From positions 9,271,756-9,335,755 of the forward strand of contig CM042544.1 of the NCBI GenBank assembly GCA_023630585.1: DNA of 64,000 nt. Direction: 5' to 3'. The notes below the pieces were generated by a model that saw nothing but the letters and a program-made list of their open reading frames with translations, was not told the origin of the DNA and ran no database searches. Below, piece by piece: positions 1-9,700 of this stretch; position 1 is the stretch's first letter; the number at the start of each line of letters is the position of its first letter. The translations under genes were made by a program, and so were the position numbers. Source of the DNA: Cranoglanis bouderius (taxonomy: Eukaryota; Chordata; Actinopteri; Siluriformes; Cranoglanididae).

Positions 1-835
1 GACCTACGACAACATTAAAGGAGCTGCAGGAATATCTGACAAGTACTGATTACTCTGTTCATGTGACAACAATCTCTCATATTCTCAGTATGTCTGGGCT
101 TTGGGGTAGGGAGGCTAGACAGAAGCCCTTTCTCACAAAAAAACATCCAAGCTCAACTAAATAACTCCAAACCATGTGGTAAAATGTGTTATGGTATGAT
201 GAGACCAATTCCAAAAGGTATAATAATTCCATAATTCCAAAAGGTTTGTTTGATGCAAAACATGCACATCACAAAAAAAAACACCATACCCACATTGAAG
301 CATGATGGTGGCAGCATCATGCTTTAGGGCTGCTTTTCTTCAGCCAGAACTGGGGCTTTCATCAGGGTGGAGGGAATTATGAATAGCTTCAAATTCCAGT
401 CGATTTTAGTGCAAAATCTTCAATTGTCTTCTAGTAAGCTGAATATTCAAAGGAATTTCACCTTTCAGATTGACAGTGACCAAAAGCATACATCCGAATC
501 AACAAAGGAATAGCTTAACCAAAAGAAAGATCAATGTATCCAACTAAAAATCTGTAGGATGACCTGAAGCAGGCTGTGTACAGGAGATGCCCTCATAATT
601 TGATGGATCTAGAATACTTTTGCAAGAAAGAGTGGGACAATATTACCATGTGAAGATGTGCCATGTTGACAGACTCTTACCCCAAAAGGCTGAGTGGTGT
701 AATAAAATCAAAAGGTGCTTCAACGAAGTATTAGTTTAGAGGTGTTTTTCCCCTATAAATGTTTCTGATTGTTTTTCACTTAATTTTATATGTTGTAATT
801 TCATATTGAGAGTAGAAAAGGTTCTGACATAATTG
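1..835 (+). mobile_element. Degenerate Tc1-like element, cut by the window start
   Basis: The first 150 bases closely match positions about 14455-14600 of the better preserved Tc1 copy further along (gctgcaggaatatctg, caacaatctct, atgtctgggct). Around 300-345 the typical Tc1 stretch for a GGGS-x-M-x-WGC block can be read but is broken by stops. The remaining sequence resembles transposase 3' coding sequence and a right terminal region near 720-835. It is an old, dead copy in the intron before the first dynein exon; no open frame survives. Confidence 0.75.
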
Positions 836-1151
836 ATGACTTCTGCTAAATAATGATAATAATTATTATTATTTTATGTTATACTTTACCTGCTGAGATT
901 TCACCAGTTTTTCCATTATACTCTAGTCTGATGGTATGTATTTCACAAAGTGAGCTTTGTAGCTTTTGTAGTTGTGTTATTGAGCTTTGGTTATTTCTGT
1001 TATTTCCTCTTGCTAAAATTGGGTATGGCATCAAATTAGGTTACACATTTCATTTTAAGGAGGGTTACCACTATTCTTGCTGTGTTCCTTGTGTTGAGAG
1101 TGCAGCAGTAAAATATTTTTGATATTTGTATGGTTAATACTGTTTCCATAG
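836..1151. other. Intron end, no gene seen
   Basis: AT-rich intronic DNA. A pyrimidine-containing acceptor (tgtttccatag) at 1141-1151 precedes the first dynein exon. A short + strand open frame here has no recognisable protein features. Confidence 0.6.
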
Positions 1152-1286
1152 GTTCACTATGACTTTGGCTTGCGAAATATCCTGTCTGTTTTGAGGACTC
1201 TGGGAGCAGTGAAGCGATCTAACCCATCTGAGTCAGAGAAGACTGTGGTTATGAGGGTGCTACGTGACATGAACCTCTCCAAACTT
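1152..1286 (+). CDS. dnah5/dnah8: Dynein heavy chain exon A (end of AAA1)
   Basis: Forty-five codons, phase 0 to phase 0, with AG at 1150-1151 and donor GTATGC at 1287. The translation opens VHYDFGLRNILSVLRTLG and ends VLRDMNLSKL. The HYDFGLRN block is a conserved signature near the end of AAA1 in axonemal heavy chains, where the small alpha subdomain packs against the nucleotide of the ring. The next exon continues directly with VDEDEPLF, as in the family. No defects seen. Upstream exons are outside the window. Confidence 0.95.
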
Positions 1287-1679
1287 GTATGCATTTACTT
1301 ACTTTTATTGGCTTTATAGGATGAGTAAAATCTGGCTACCAGATATCAGACTTGCTGTATTGAATGTTGTAGCTAACAGATATCCACAGATAGGTGCTCC
1401 TTTCTAAAGTTGTACAGTACTTCTTTCCCCACTGTAACCTTACACTGAATGTAACCTGTTTAAGATCATTAATAAGGAAAACTTAACCTCCAGTCTTCCT
1501 TACTAGATAACAAAAGAGGACTCTGCACTCTCTCTTATGAGAGACCCATCATCTTGGTTTGTACCTGGTCATGGAACAAAAACAAACTCCAAAATATTAG
1601 TATTTTTACACTCACAAGTAAATTCCAACTGTAAGTAGATAAGTGGATATTGAAAAACCTCATGACAGCTAGACCAGCT
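1287..1679. other. Intron, nothing recognised
   Basis: Donor side of intron A-B. Unique-looking AT-rich sequence without terminal repeats or coding motifs. Confidence 0.5.
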
Positions 1680-1970
1680 AGTTTTCCTGTGGGTTAATAC
1701 ATTATATGAACACCTTTGGGATGAACTGCAATGCCAACTGTGCCCCAGGCTTCCTCGCCTGACATTATGCCATACCTTACTAATTGTCTTGTGGCTGAAT
1801 GGGCAAATCACCACATCCATGTTCCAACATTTAGTGGAAAGCATTACGAGAAGAGTGGAGGTTACAGCAAAGGGGGGACTAAACCTGAAATAGGATGTTC
1901 AAAAAGCATATATTGGTATGATGGTCAGGTGTCCACAACTTTTGGCCACAACTTTTGGCCCTACAGTGTA
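1680..1970. mobile_element. Truncated Tc1-type non-autonomous element (right end)
   Basis: The segment ends in a terminal motif (gtccacaacttttggccaca, then a duplicated acttttggcc and cagtgta). It is related to the ends at 37119 (acactatatggccca) and 45114 (tcacatagtgta), so at least three partial copies of one family occur here. The interior carries the block with gatgaactgcaatgccaact and tgtggctgaatgggcaaat. No transposase is readable. Superfamily assignment rests only on end resemblance. Confidence 0.55.
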
Positions 1971-2089
1971 TATTCAGTGGACCATAACTGATTCATAACC
2001 TCAGAAAGAATCAACAATAAACATGTACCCACCCATGAATTTGCAGATAACATATAAAAGGGAGATATTTTATTGGACATGTGCTTTTA

Positions 2090-2530
2090 ACACATTTCTT
2101 CAACAGACCTAATTAACCACCAAAATGCACCATTTACCACATGCCAATCAACAGATACTTTTTTTTGGAGGATCAGGTTAATTGGTAACAGGAGAGGGTA
2201 TCAGGATAGGGCATAAAAGGAGAATCCACCAAAAGTTCAGTCTTTGCAAGCAAGGATGGGTCGTGGCTCACCACTTTGTGCCAAACTTCATGAGAGAATT
2301 GTCAGTCAGTTCAAAATGAACACTGCTGAATGCAAGATTGCAAAGAATTTAGGTCTTTCACCATCTACATTACATAATCCATGCATCATGAGGAGGAGAA
2401 TCAGATAATGGCGACCAAGAACTGTTGAGCAGCTGAAGTCTTGTATCAAGCAAGAATGGGCAAATATTCCATTTGCAAAAGTGCAACAATTAGTATCCTC
2501 AATTCCCATAATTAAAAAGTGTAATTAAAA
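2090..2530 (+). mobile_element. Tc1-like remnant with internally deleted transposase
   Basis: A start at 2256 reads MGRGSPLCAKLHERIVSQF, then a helix-turn-helix-like stretch (ECKIAKNLGLSPST). Shortly after, the frame resumes with LKSCIKQEWANIPFAKVQQL, which resembles the C-terminal end of a Tc1 transposase. The middle with the DDE residues is missing, so the copy is a deletion derivative of about 440 bp that cannot move itself. Confidence 0.6.
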
Positions 2531-3557
2531 GGAAGGGTGATGTAACACAGTGGTAAACATGCCTCTGTCCCAATATTTTTTGAGTGTGTTGAAGGCATCA
2601 AATTCTAAATTAGTTTATATTTACTATTGGAACAGCAAGGCCAATTCTGTGGTTTTTGCTATACACTGGAGCCATTTGGGTTTGAGATCAAAAGATGAAT
2701 GAGAAAATAGACCAGAATTTCTCATGTTTACATTTAGATGTGTTAAACAACTTAAATCATGGCACCTTTGGTAGCAGACCACCCATTTTTTTATGTAATC
2801 AAAAGTATAGGTTACTGATAATCTTAAAGTAAATTAAAGTAAAGAACACTTTATAGATACTTGAAGTAGTTTTGAGGGCAAGAAATTTTTTTTTTTTACA
2901 TTGCCAGCAGTCAAAGCCATAACCACAAATTACTATGTTGATTTTAAATTGTGCAAGCAAAATTCACCTGCGGAGACAATTACTCCTCCGTCTGACAGCG
3001 ACTGAGGTCTTGTTGGGCATAAAAGTAAACATTAACATAAACAGTAAAATGTACCAATTCATTTTTGTTATCTGTTTGGCTATTTTGCTAATGCTATCGC
3101 CATCACATTTTGTGTGTTTGACGTAATTTTCCCTCGACCAGGAAACAGCATATACTTCCGGTTAGTACAGTACCGAAAGGGTGCCATTTGAGATCATACT
3201 ACCCTTCTAAAATTCATACATTAAACGGCAGAGTGTATAGTGCATAGTATGTCATTTGGGACACAACTACTGTATAGCTCAGAACAAGCCTAGTTAATTT
3301 GTGACAATCCAGAGCCAACGCCAGGGAGCAGACAAGCAGACAGCACCAACAATCTGCTGGAGTCATCAATTAGGTTCCACTATATTGAGACTGTGCCTGT
3401 TCCCCGAGCTAAACAAAAATGTAGAAAAACTCGTTTTTACGCATTTAGTAACCTAATTAACATAAAATTAAATCATACTGAACGCACAACCAACACCTTT
3501 GATCTGGAGCTAGGACTGTTAAATATTAAATCTCTTACATCTAAAGCAGTTATTGTT
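2531..3557. other. Intron, nothing recognised
   Basis: AT-rich sequence with a T11 run near 2890 and scattered short open frames lacking protein features. No terminal repeats or splice-bounded coding segment seen. Confidence 0.45.
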
Positions 3558-4145
3558 AATGAAACTATAACTCAGGCCCAGACTGGCCATTGGGCGCACC
3601 GGGAGAAATCCCAGTGCCCTGCTGTTTTTTTATCTATTTTACTTTTACATTTATTTATTTATTTTATTTTATTGTATTTATTTATTTATTTAATCATTAT
3701 TATTTTATATTATTGCGTGTACAATGTACTCAAGTGATCCTCTCCGACTTCGGCATTCGATATTAAATCAATAATAAATCATGAAGCAGCCAAGTGGAGC
3801 TGAGAAAGGGCATGCAAAAATGTAGCAAAATGCAGGTCAGTCTCTTCTGTAAATACTGTAGCTTTGTGTTCGCTAACTTAGTTATCAAGTATTAAACAAA
3901 TTTCACTACTAGCAAACGTTAGCACTATTACTATCGTCACTCAAAATATGCTAAAGGACAGCATTATCTACTGTATAGTTATAATACTAAGTAATTTAGC
4001 AGACAAATATCCAAATTTCTGCACAGTACACTTGGGGAACCCTCCATGTTGTTATTTTAAATGTTTATATAATAAGAAATACAGCTGGGGCAAACATCAG
4101 CAGCAACAAGAACAACAAAATGCTTTTCCAAGCTATGAGTCATAA
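3558..4145 (+). mobile_element. Possible hAT-like fragment
   Basis: The segment near 3573-3620 (cagactggccattgggc, then accgggagaa) resembles a terminal motif common in fish hAT-type elements. At 3781 an ATG reads MKQPSGAEKGHAKM then stop, like the start of TTF-finger hAT transposases. Between them lies an A/T-rich simple repeat (3645-3705, TTTA units). This is recognition by eye of weak similarity; it could be chance. Confidence 0.3.
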
Positions 4146-4274
4146 AAGGCAACATCATGGTCAATATTAGGATTTTTCTTATGATATTGTCATGATGTAG
4201 TTATTATTTTACTAACAGATATTTAGGCAATTTAGAAAATTATGTCTGCCCATATCTAAGGTTGAAAAAAAAGC

Positions 4275-4703
4275 CCCTGAAGTGACCTGTGCAAAAAAAA
4301 AAAAAAATCACAGAGACTTTTCCGTGTGCACGTGTTTACAGTTTCCGGTGTGTGTATAGCTGTCTTCCGTTTGCGTCATGTCGCTCTGTGATTACATACC
4401 TATGTCGGGAAGCAAAAACAGAAGTAATATCTTTGTATTTTTTGTAAAGGCCAACTTTAAAATATATCTCTATAAATTCATGCGCATCCATGCTCTCGGT
4501 TTGTTTATGTGTAAATGAATGATGGCAATGACGCAAATGGAAGAGAGCTATACACACACCGGAAACTGTAACTCGTGAGCACAAGAAACTTTCACATACG
4601 TTACAATTTCTGGTGTGTGTATAGTTCTCTTCCAGAGAGACTTTTCCGTGCGGACACAAAAGTCTCTGTGATTTTTTTTTTTTTTGCACAGGTCACTTCA
4701 GGG
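4275..4703. mobile_element. Hairpin MITE with long terminal and nested internal inverted repeats
   Basis: The ends are inverted copies: 4275-4318 (ccctgaagtgacctgtgc, A-run, tcacagagact) mirrors 4661-4703 (agtctctgtga, T-run, gcacaggtcacttcaggg). Inside, 4336-4380 (ttacagtttccggtgtgtgt onward) is mirrored by 4528-4571. A third related motif lies at 4609-4655. The whole unit of about 430 bp could fold into one long hairpin. No coding capacity is evident and the superfamily is not identified. Confidence 0.7.
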
Positions 4704-4869
4704 TCTCCGTAAGAGAGTCAATCTGGCACTAGCTTTGGCACAGTGGTCACACATCAGGGTCAACCTGAAATGACAGGTAGTGGTAAAATAGGATAAATAA
4801 AATATGATTTAATATATTTGTATAAAATATAGTATGGTTAAATTTCAGCTATTTTAAGTATGTCTAAAA

Positions 4870-5349
4870 AAAATAATACATAATGGAAATAACTTCATGA
4901 ACTCAGAAACACCTCCAGAACTAATTGTCTGTGAACACAGTTCACCATGCCATCCACAAATGCAGGATAAAGCTCTATCATGCAAAGAAGAAGCTACAGG
5001 GGGGGAAAAAAGTATTTGATCCCTTGCTGATTTTGTACGTTTGCCCACTGACAAAGAAATGAACAGTCTATAATTTTAATGGTAGGTGTATTTTAACAGT
5101 GAGAGACAGAATAACAACAAAAAAATCCAGAAAAACTCATTTAAAAAAAGTTATAAATTGATTTGCATTTTAATGAGGGAAATAAGTATTTGACCCCTTC
5201 AACTTAGTGCTTGGTGGCAAAACCAATCACAGAGGTCAGACGTTTCTTGTAGTTCTGAATAAAATATGCGTTTATGAGATTTCAAATCATTGCATTCTGT
5301 TTTTATTTACATTTTACACAGTGTACCAACTTTTCTGGAATTGGGGTTT
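4870..5349 (+). mobile_element. Deleted Tc1-like copy (family of 39754-42623), interrupted
   Basis: 4880-4994 matches in reverse complement the interior near 40590-40700 of the larger element (acacctccagaac, catccacaaatgcaggat). 5255-5349 matches its right terminal region (cattctgttttTatttacat, ttctggaattggggtt). The middle is lost and a different Tc1 end sits inside at 4997-5250. No coding remains. Confidence 0.6.
4997..5250. mobile_element. Solo terminal region of a second Tc1 family
   Basis: It starts after a TA with CAGGGGGGGAAAAAAGTATT and continues through tttgcccactgacaaagaaa and acagaataacaacaaaaaaa. This is the same end as the nearly complete element at 53081-54654. Only one terminal region plus a few bases of transposase 3' sequence (tgcttggtggcaaaaccaat) is left. 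Confidence 0.7.
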
Positions 5350-5700
5350 TGTGTTCGTGTGTGTCATCTTTTGAATCTCTTCTTCTGTTGCTGCTCCATT
5401 TCCTTCATTGACTGTGCTCACCTCTTTTGTGTTTCCCCAATTACTTCGTTATTTACGTTCTGTGTTTTCCCCTCCTGAGTTGTGGAGCATTGTGTTTGTG
5501 TATAGTTGGTATGGTTGCTGGTATGTTATGGTATATTTCCACTGTGAGTGGTTTTTGTTTTCATGTTGCATTTTCTTTTCTTTGACTTGCCTATCCTTAG
5601 TCTAGTCCCTTGTTTTAGTTGTTCCAGTTTTTGGGTTTCTGTCCAGTCTTTGTTTATTTTTTAACTATATTCTCAATAAAGAATTCTCCATTTGCATCCG
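5350..5700 (+). mobile_element. Possible LTR fragment with AATAAA
   Basis: Pyrimidine- and GT-rich DNA ending with ctcaataaagaattctcc and then catttgcatccgaccccctg. This layout (AATAAA followed closely by a gcatccg motif) is like the 3' part of fish gypsy LTRs seen at 8690-8718 and 45505-45545. No internal region adjoins it. Confidence 0.35.
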
Positions 5701-5736
5701 ACCCCCTGGATTCCATGACAACAGTATATACTCTAA

Positions 5737-6125
5737 CTAACATTAAAACCACCCCCCTAAAATTGTGTAGGTCCCACTTGTGCTGCCAAAACTGGTCTAA
5801 CCCTACAAGGAATGGACTCCACAAGACCTCTGAAGGTGTGCTGTGGTGTCTGGCACCAAGTCATTAGCAGCAGATCCTTCAAGTCCTGTAAGTTGCAAAG
5901 TGAGGCATCCATGGATTGGACTTGTTTGTCCAGCACGTCCCACAGATATTTTAAACTGTGGTGAGCAGAATAGCATCTCAGAATGCACAACTTTGAGGTG
6001 GTCTTGGTGCCAGATACCACAGCACACCTTCAGAGGTCTTGTGGAGTCCATGCCTCAACAGGTCTCAGATGTTTTGGCGGCACAAGGGGAACACACACAA
6101 TATTAGGCAAGTGGTTTTAATGTTA
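5737..6125. mobile_element. Palindromic MITE with arms of about 100 bp
   Basis: Left arm 5770-5860 (actccacaagacctctgaag, gtgtgctgtggtgtctggca) is mirrored by 6003-6094 (tgccagataccacagcacac, cttcagaggtcttgtggagt). Outer ends taacattaaaaccac (5738) and gtggttttaatgtta (6111) form inverted termini. It has the form of a foldback non-autonomous DNA transposon. Short frames on both strands are by-products of the palindrome. Confidence 0.65.
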
Positions 6126-6693
6126 TGGCTGATCTGTGTATTTTTTTTAAACATATTGCTGCTTGAATAGTCCTAGTTTTGCTTATCACAATAATCACTG
6201 CAAATTGATTTATTTAACAATAAGGCTTCCACTCTCTGTATTTGGCAGCTCATAAAATAGCACTTGATACAGTACATCCTGTTATCTTACATTTCATTTA
6301 TTCCCATTAATTTGCATTTTCTTTAATTGTTTGTTTCTTTAAAAGCATACACATGTGTGTGATAAACAATGTTCTTTTTGTGTGCTGGGTCTGTTGCAGA
6401 AGGGAATCTTGAGATGTAGTTGTATAGAGCAGTGCAACCTGAGCTTCTGTGTGTGAGATACACACACATAAATGGCTCAGAGACCATTTAGTTTCTTTTC
6501 AAAAAAATATATATTGACTTCCATGCTGTTGCTTCGAAGAGCACAGCCCAAAGAACAATAAACAGACTCGCACACAGTCTCTCACTCCTGCCTCCTTCAT
6601 TCTCCTCACAGCCAGGGTGTCACAGTGTCTTTTATCCTTTTCATTAATTTTCATAATGTTAATATCCTTTTGATATTTTTTATTTCTTTACAG
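6126..6693. other. Intron end, nothing recognised
   Basis: No repeat termini or coding segment recognised. It ends with a good acceptor (tatttctttacag) at 6681-6693. Confidence 0.5.
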
Positions 6694-6883
6694 GTAGATG
6701 AGGATGAGCCTCTGTTCCTGAGTCTGATTAATGATTTGTTCCCGGGGATCAGTCTGGATAAAGCTGGATATGCTGAGCTGGAGGCAGCTATTAGCAACCA
6801 GGCTGAGGAGGCAGGCCTCATTGCCCACCAACCATGGATGCTCAAACTGGTACAGCTCTTTGAGACTCAACGAGTAAGACATG
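6694..6883 (+). CDS. dnah5/dnah8: Dynein heavy chain exon B (AAA1 to AAA2 connector)
   Basis: It has 190 bp, entering in phase 0 and leaving one base into a glycine codon completed by exon C. Acceptor is cag at 6691-6693, donor GTCAGT at 6884. The translation begins VDEDEPLFLSLINDLFPG, contains LDKAGYAELEAAIS, and ends LFETQRVRH. These are conserved in DNAH5/DNAH8-type chains between AAA1 and the AAA2 P-loop. The donor is confirmed because joining to 13198 gives HG-I-MTLGPSGTGKT. Confidence 0.95.
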
Positions 6884-7275
6884 GTCAGTCATAACTTTTA
6901 CTGTGTTTACTATTTTACAGAATCTTACAGGTGCATCAGAATGCATAGTGAAGGGTTAAGGTTGTTCACTGCCCTTAGTGGAACCTACTGGTGTTTTCCT
7001 GTCACAGATGCTGCAACAGTGTCATGGTTTGGGAGACCTTAACAACAGATGTGTGTCCACTGCCACTGAATTCGTTCTAATCAACAACAACTAAAACATG
7101 GGAGTAAATAGTGTAGTATATTTCAAATAGAAATAGAAAATATGCTCAGTAGAAAAATAGAAATATGTTTAAAGAGATGTTTTTTATTTAAAACAAAGCA
7201 GGTTTAAATACAGTGAATTATTTAACTCATGAATGCTTTTTCATACAGTGGAAATATGATGGACATTGGACTGCA
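6884..7275. other. Intron, nothing recognised
   Basis: AT-rich intron start. A frame at 7213-7275 follows an acceptor-like cag, but its sequence (QWKYDGHWTA) has no counterpart between the flanking dynein exons, so it is not called an exon. Confidence 0.5.
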
Positions 7276-8718
7276 TGTCAGGTATTTCCCCTGGCGCAGA
7301 GTGCAAAAGTGCTCAGCACGCTTAAGCAACAGGCAGCTGAGTTCATAAGCCTTGTGAGAGTGATTTACAGAAAGGGCGACCTTAACTTTGATATGGAAAT
7401 TTTTTTGGGGAGGGCCAGTCTGTTGGCCATTCTCTATCTACCATGAGGAGAGGAAGGCTGGAGTACAAGACGAAGTGAGAGCTCCAGCAGAGCTCCAGCC
7501 TGAGGCTGACATAGCAGCCTCCCCTGCAGAGCTCCCTCTAGAGGCCGACAGGGTGGCCTCCACTGCTGAGCTCCCTCTAGAGGCCGACAGGGTGGCCTGA
7601 GGCCGATGACATGGCCTCCCCAGCAGAGCTCCAGCCTGAGGCCAATGATGTGGCCTCCCCTGCAGAACTACCTCCAGAGGTCGACAGGGCAGCCTCCTCA
7701 CCCAAGCTCCCTCCAGAGACCGACAAGGTGGCCTACTCACTCAAGTTCCAGCCAGAGGCTGACAGGGCAGCCTCCATAGCCCAGCTCCAGCCAGAAGCTG
7801 ATAGGGCAGCCTCCACAGCCCAACTCCAGCCAAAGGCTGACAGGGCAGCCTCCCAAGACCTGCTCACACCAGAGACCAACAGCATGGCCTCCCATGTCCT
7901 GCTCATGCCGGTGGCTGACTTTGCAGCCTCCCAAGTCCTGCTCTTGCTAGAGCCTGGCGGAGCGGCCTCCTACGACCCATTCATGGGTCAATGAGGTGGC
8001 CTCCCAAGTCCAGATCCTGCCTGAGGCTGAGGAGGTGGCATCCCAAGTCCAGCTCCTGCCTGAGGCCAATATTGGCACCTATTCAATGCCAATATGCCCC
8101 ATGTCTGCTTCAAGGCTCCTCTGGTATAAGCCAACAGGAGGATGCACCTTGGGCTTTTGGTGGACATTTTGTCCAGAGGATTATGACTGCCACAGTGGAG
8201 CTGTTGTAGGTGCTTGAGGAGTAGCACCCTTGAGTGGGGGATCTGTCAGGTATTTCCCCCTCGTGCCAAGTGCAAAAGCGCTCAGCGCACTTAAGCAACT
8301 GGCAGCGTGACAGCCCGCTTCAGGGTTATATCTTTGTTCATGTTGTTTTTGTTTTGATTCATGTCCTGTCACCACCCATGTCTTGTCATTGGTTGTCTCC
8401 CTAATGTGTCTTCATCATTCACACCTGTTCCCTGTATCCCTCTGATTAGTCTGTGTATTTATAATCCTTGTGTTTTCTTGCTTGTTGTGCAGTATTGTTT
8501 CAGTCTTTTGCCACCTTAGCATTACCTAGCCCTTGTTCCTTGTTTTGATTGACTGTTTTTTGGACCTTGTACTGTTAAGTTGTTCATGTGTTTTTGGATT
8601 ACCCATGCCATAGCTGTTTGTAGATTGCCTGACCTTTGCTTGTGATGAGTTTTGATTCACGTTTTGGATTTATATGCCTGCCTTTTTAATAAAACACCAA
8701 TTGCATCCATCTCACCCC
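7276..8718 (+). mobile_element. Internally deleted gag-only LTR retrotransposon, + orientation
   Basis: 7276-7340 (tgtcaggtatttcccctggc, gctcagcacgcttaagcaac) repeats at 8244-8310, marking a truncated 5' LTR and the start of a 3' LTR. The 3' LTR carries aataaaac at about 8688 and ends near 8718. Between them, open segments 7443-7600, 7611-7994 and 7996-8217 encode 13-residue repeats of the type AELPLEADRVAST. The last stop, at 8215-8217, lies only about 26 bp before the LTR, with a purine tract (gagtgggggatc) between. Coding therefore runs straight to the 3' LTR with no pol. Gag and most of the 5' LTR are deleted. Confidence 0.65.
7443..8217 (+). pseudogene. Repeat tail of a retroelement gag, frame-broken
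   Basis: Three open pieces in different frames carry tandem 13-residue units (AELPLEADRVAST, AQLQPEADRAAS and variants), about 39 bp each. Breaks lie at about 7600 and 7994. The units are rich in Ala, Glu, Pro and Leu and poor in aromatics, suggesting an extended or helical low-complexity tail. The same kind of tail follows the gag and zinc finger in the - strand copies at 10.5 and 24.4 kb. No enzyme motif is present. The final segment ends CHSGAVVGA before the LTR. Confidence 0.55.
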
Positions 8719-8842
8719 ACATGCTTTTGTAGTCAGAAATATTAAACTTCCAAAATATTCTCTCATATATCTCAATATATTTAGACATGTCAACCGTTTG
8801 ACAAACAACCTTTAACAATGGCATGGTTGTTGGTGCCAGATG
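8659..8842. repeat. Block A, first copy (LTR end plus Tc1-type fragment)
   Basis: Nearly identical to 9499-9683 (acgttttggattt, aataaaacaccaattgcatc, gacatgtcaaccgtttgaca, gttggtgccagatg). It combines the end of the + strand LTR with part of another repeat whose other end resembles 13750-13990. The two copies flank a 650-bp piece of a - strand LTR element. Confidence 0.75.
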
Positions 8843-8851
8843 TTCCAGAAG

Positions 8852-9498
8852 TGGGAAAACCATCATAGGCATCGGGAGGAGAAATAAAGGTCTATTGGGT
8901 TAAAAAAATTGAGTCGTGGCGCGGCCTGCCCTAAATTTCCCCACTGCATCCATGATTTAGGCAGAGTATTCTGTTATGTAACACAAGGGAAGGGCTGGAT
9001 GCAAGTGCTGGGGAAAAGTCACTTTAATAGGAACAAGCAAAAGAAATGGTACATCCACAAAAATAGGAACAGGTAAAGAATACTCCATGAAAGGCAGGGC
9101 AATAATTCCAAAATAACAAGGCAGTGATTCCAAAAATTAGCGAGGCAAAAATCCCAAAATAACATGCCAATGATTCCAAAATAACAAGGCAATGATTCCA
9201 AAATAACAAGGCAGTGATTCTAAAAAATAGCGAGGCAATAATCCACAAAGCAGCGAGGTAATATTCCAGAAAATAGCGAGACAATAATCTACAGAATAGC
9301 TAGGCAATGATCCACAGAATAGCTAGGCAATAATCCACAGAATAGCGAGACAATAATCCATAGTCCAGGGAACACGAGGTGAGTGCAAACACAAAGGCAC
9401 GTACATACATTCAACACAATACAGTTCAATACTCCACGCCGAGGTGGAGAAACAAAGGGGTTTAAATACTATTAACGAAACAGGGACAAACACAAATC
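8852..9498 (-). mobile_element. Fragment of a - strand gag-only LTR element (gag start plus LTR)
   Basis: Closely matches 11458-12115, including the gag start region (cgggaggagaaataaaggtc, cactgcatccatgattta), an LTR beginning tgttatgtaac at 8972, and an array of about 22-bp units (acaaggcaatgattccaaaa). The LTR is cut at 9498, where block A resumes. It looks like a copied chunk of the neighbouring element rather than an independent insertion. Confidence 0.7.
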
Positions 9499-9700
9499 AC
9501 GTTTTGGATTTGTATGCCTGCCTCTTTAATAAAACACCAATTGCATCCATCTCACCCCACATGCTTTTGTAGTCAGAAATATTAAACATCCAAAATATTG
9601 TCTCATATATCTCAATATATTTAGACATGTCAACCGTTTGACAAACAACCTTTAACAATGGCATGATTGTTGGTGCCAGATGGCCTGGTTTGAGTATTTC
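9499..9700. repeat. Block A, second copy
   Basis: Repeats 8659-8842 and then continues into ggcctggtttgagtatttca, a motif of a fish Tc1-type repeat. See the first copy for shared words. Confidence 0.7.

Noticed and set aside
5757..6106. Overlapping frames with a shared CGIWHQDHLK-type word on both strands
   Set aside because: By-products of the palindromic element; no protein family.
7234..7290. Exon-like segment after a cag acceptor (QWKYDGHWTACQ)
   Set aside because: Exons B and C join in phase to the expected dynein sequence with nothing between, and the frame runs directly into LTR DNA.
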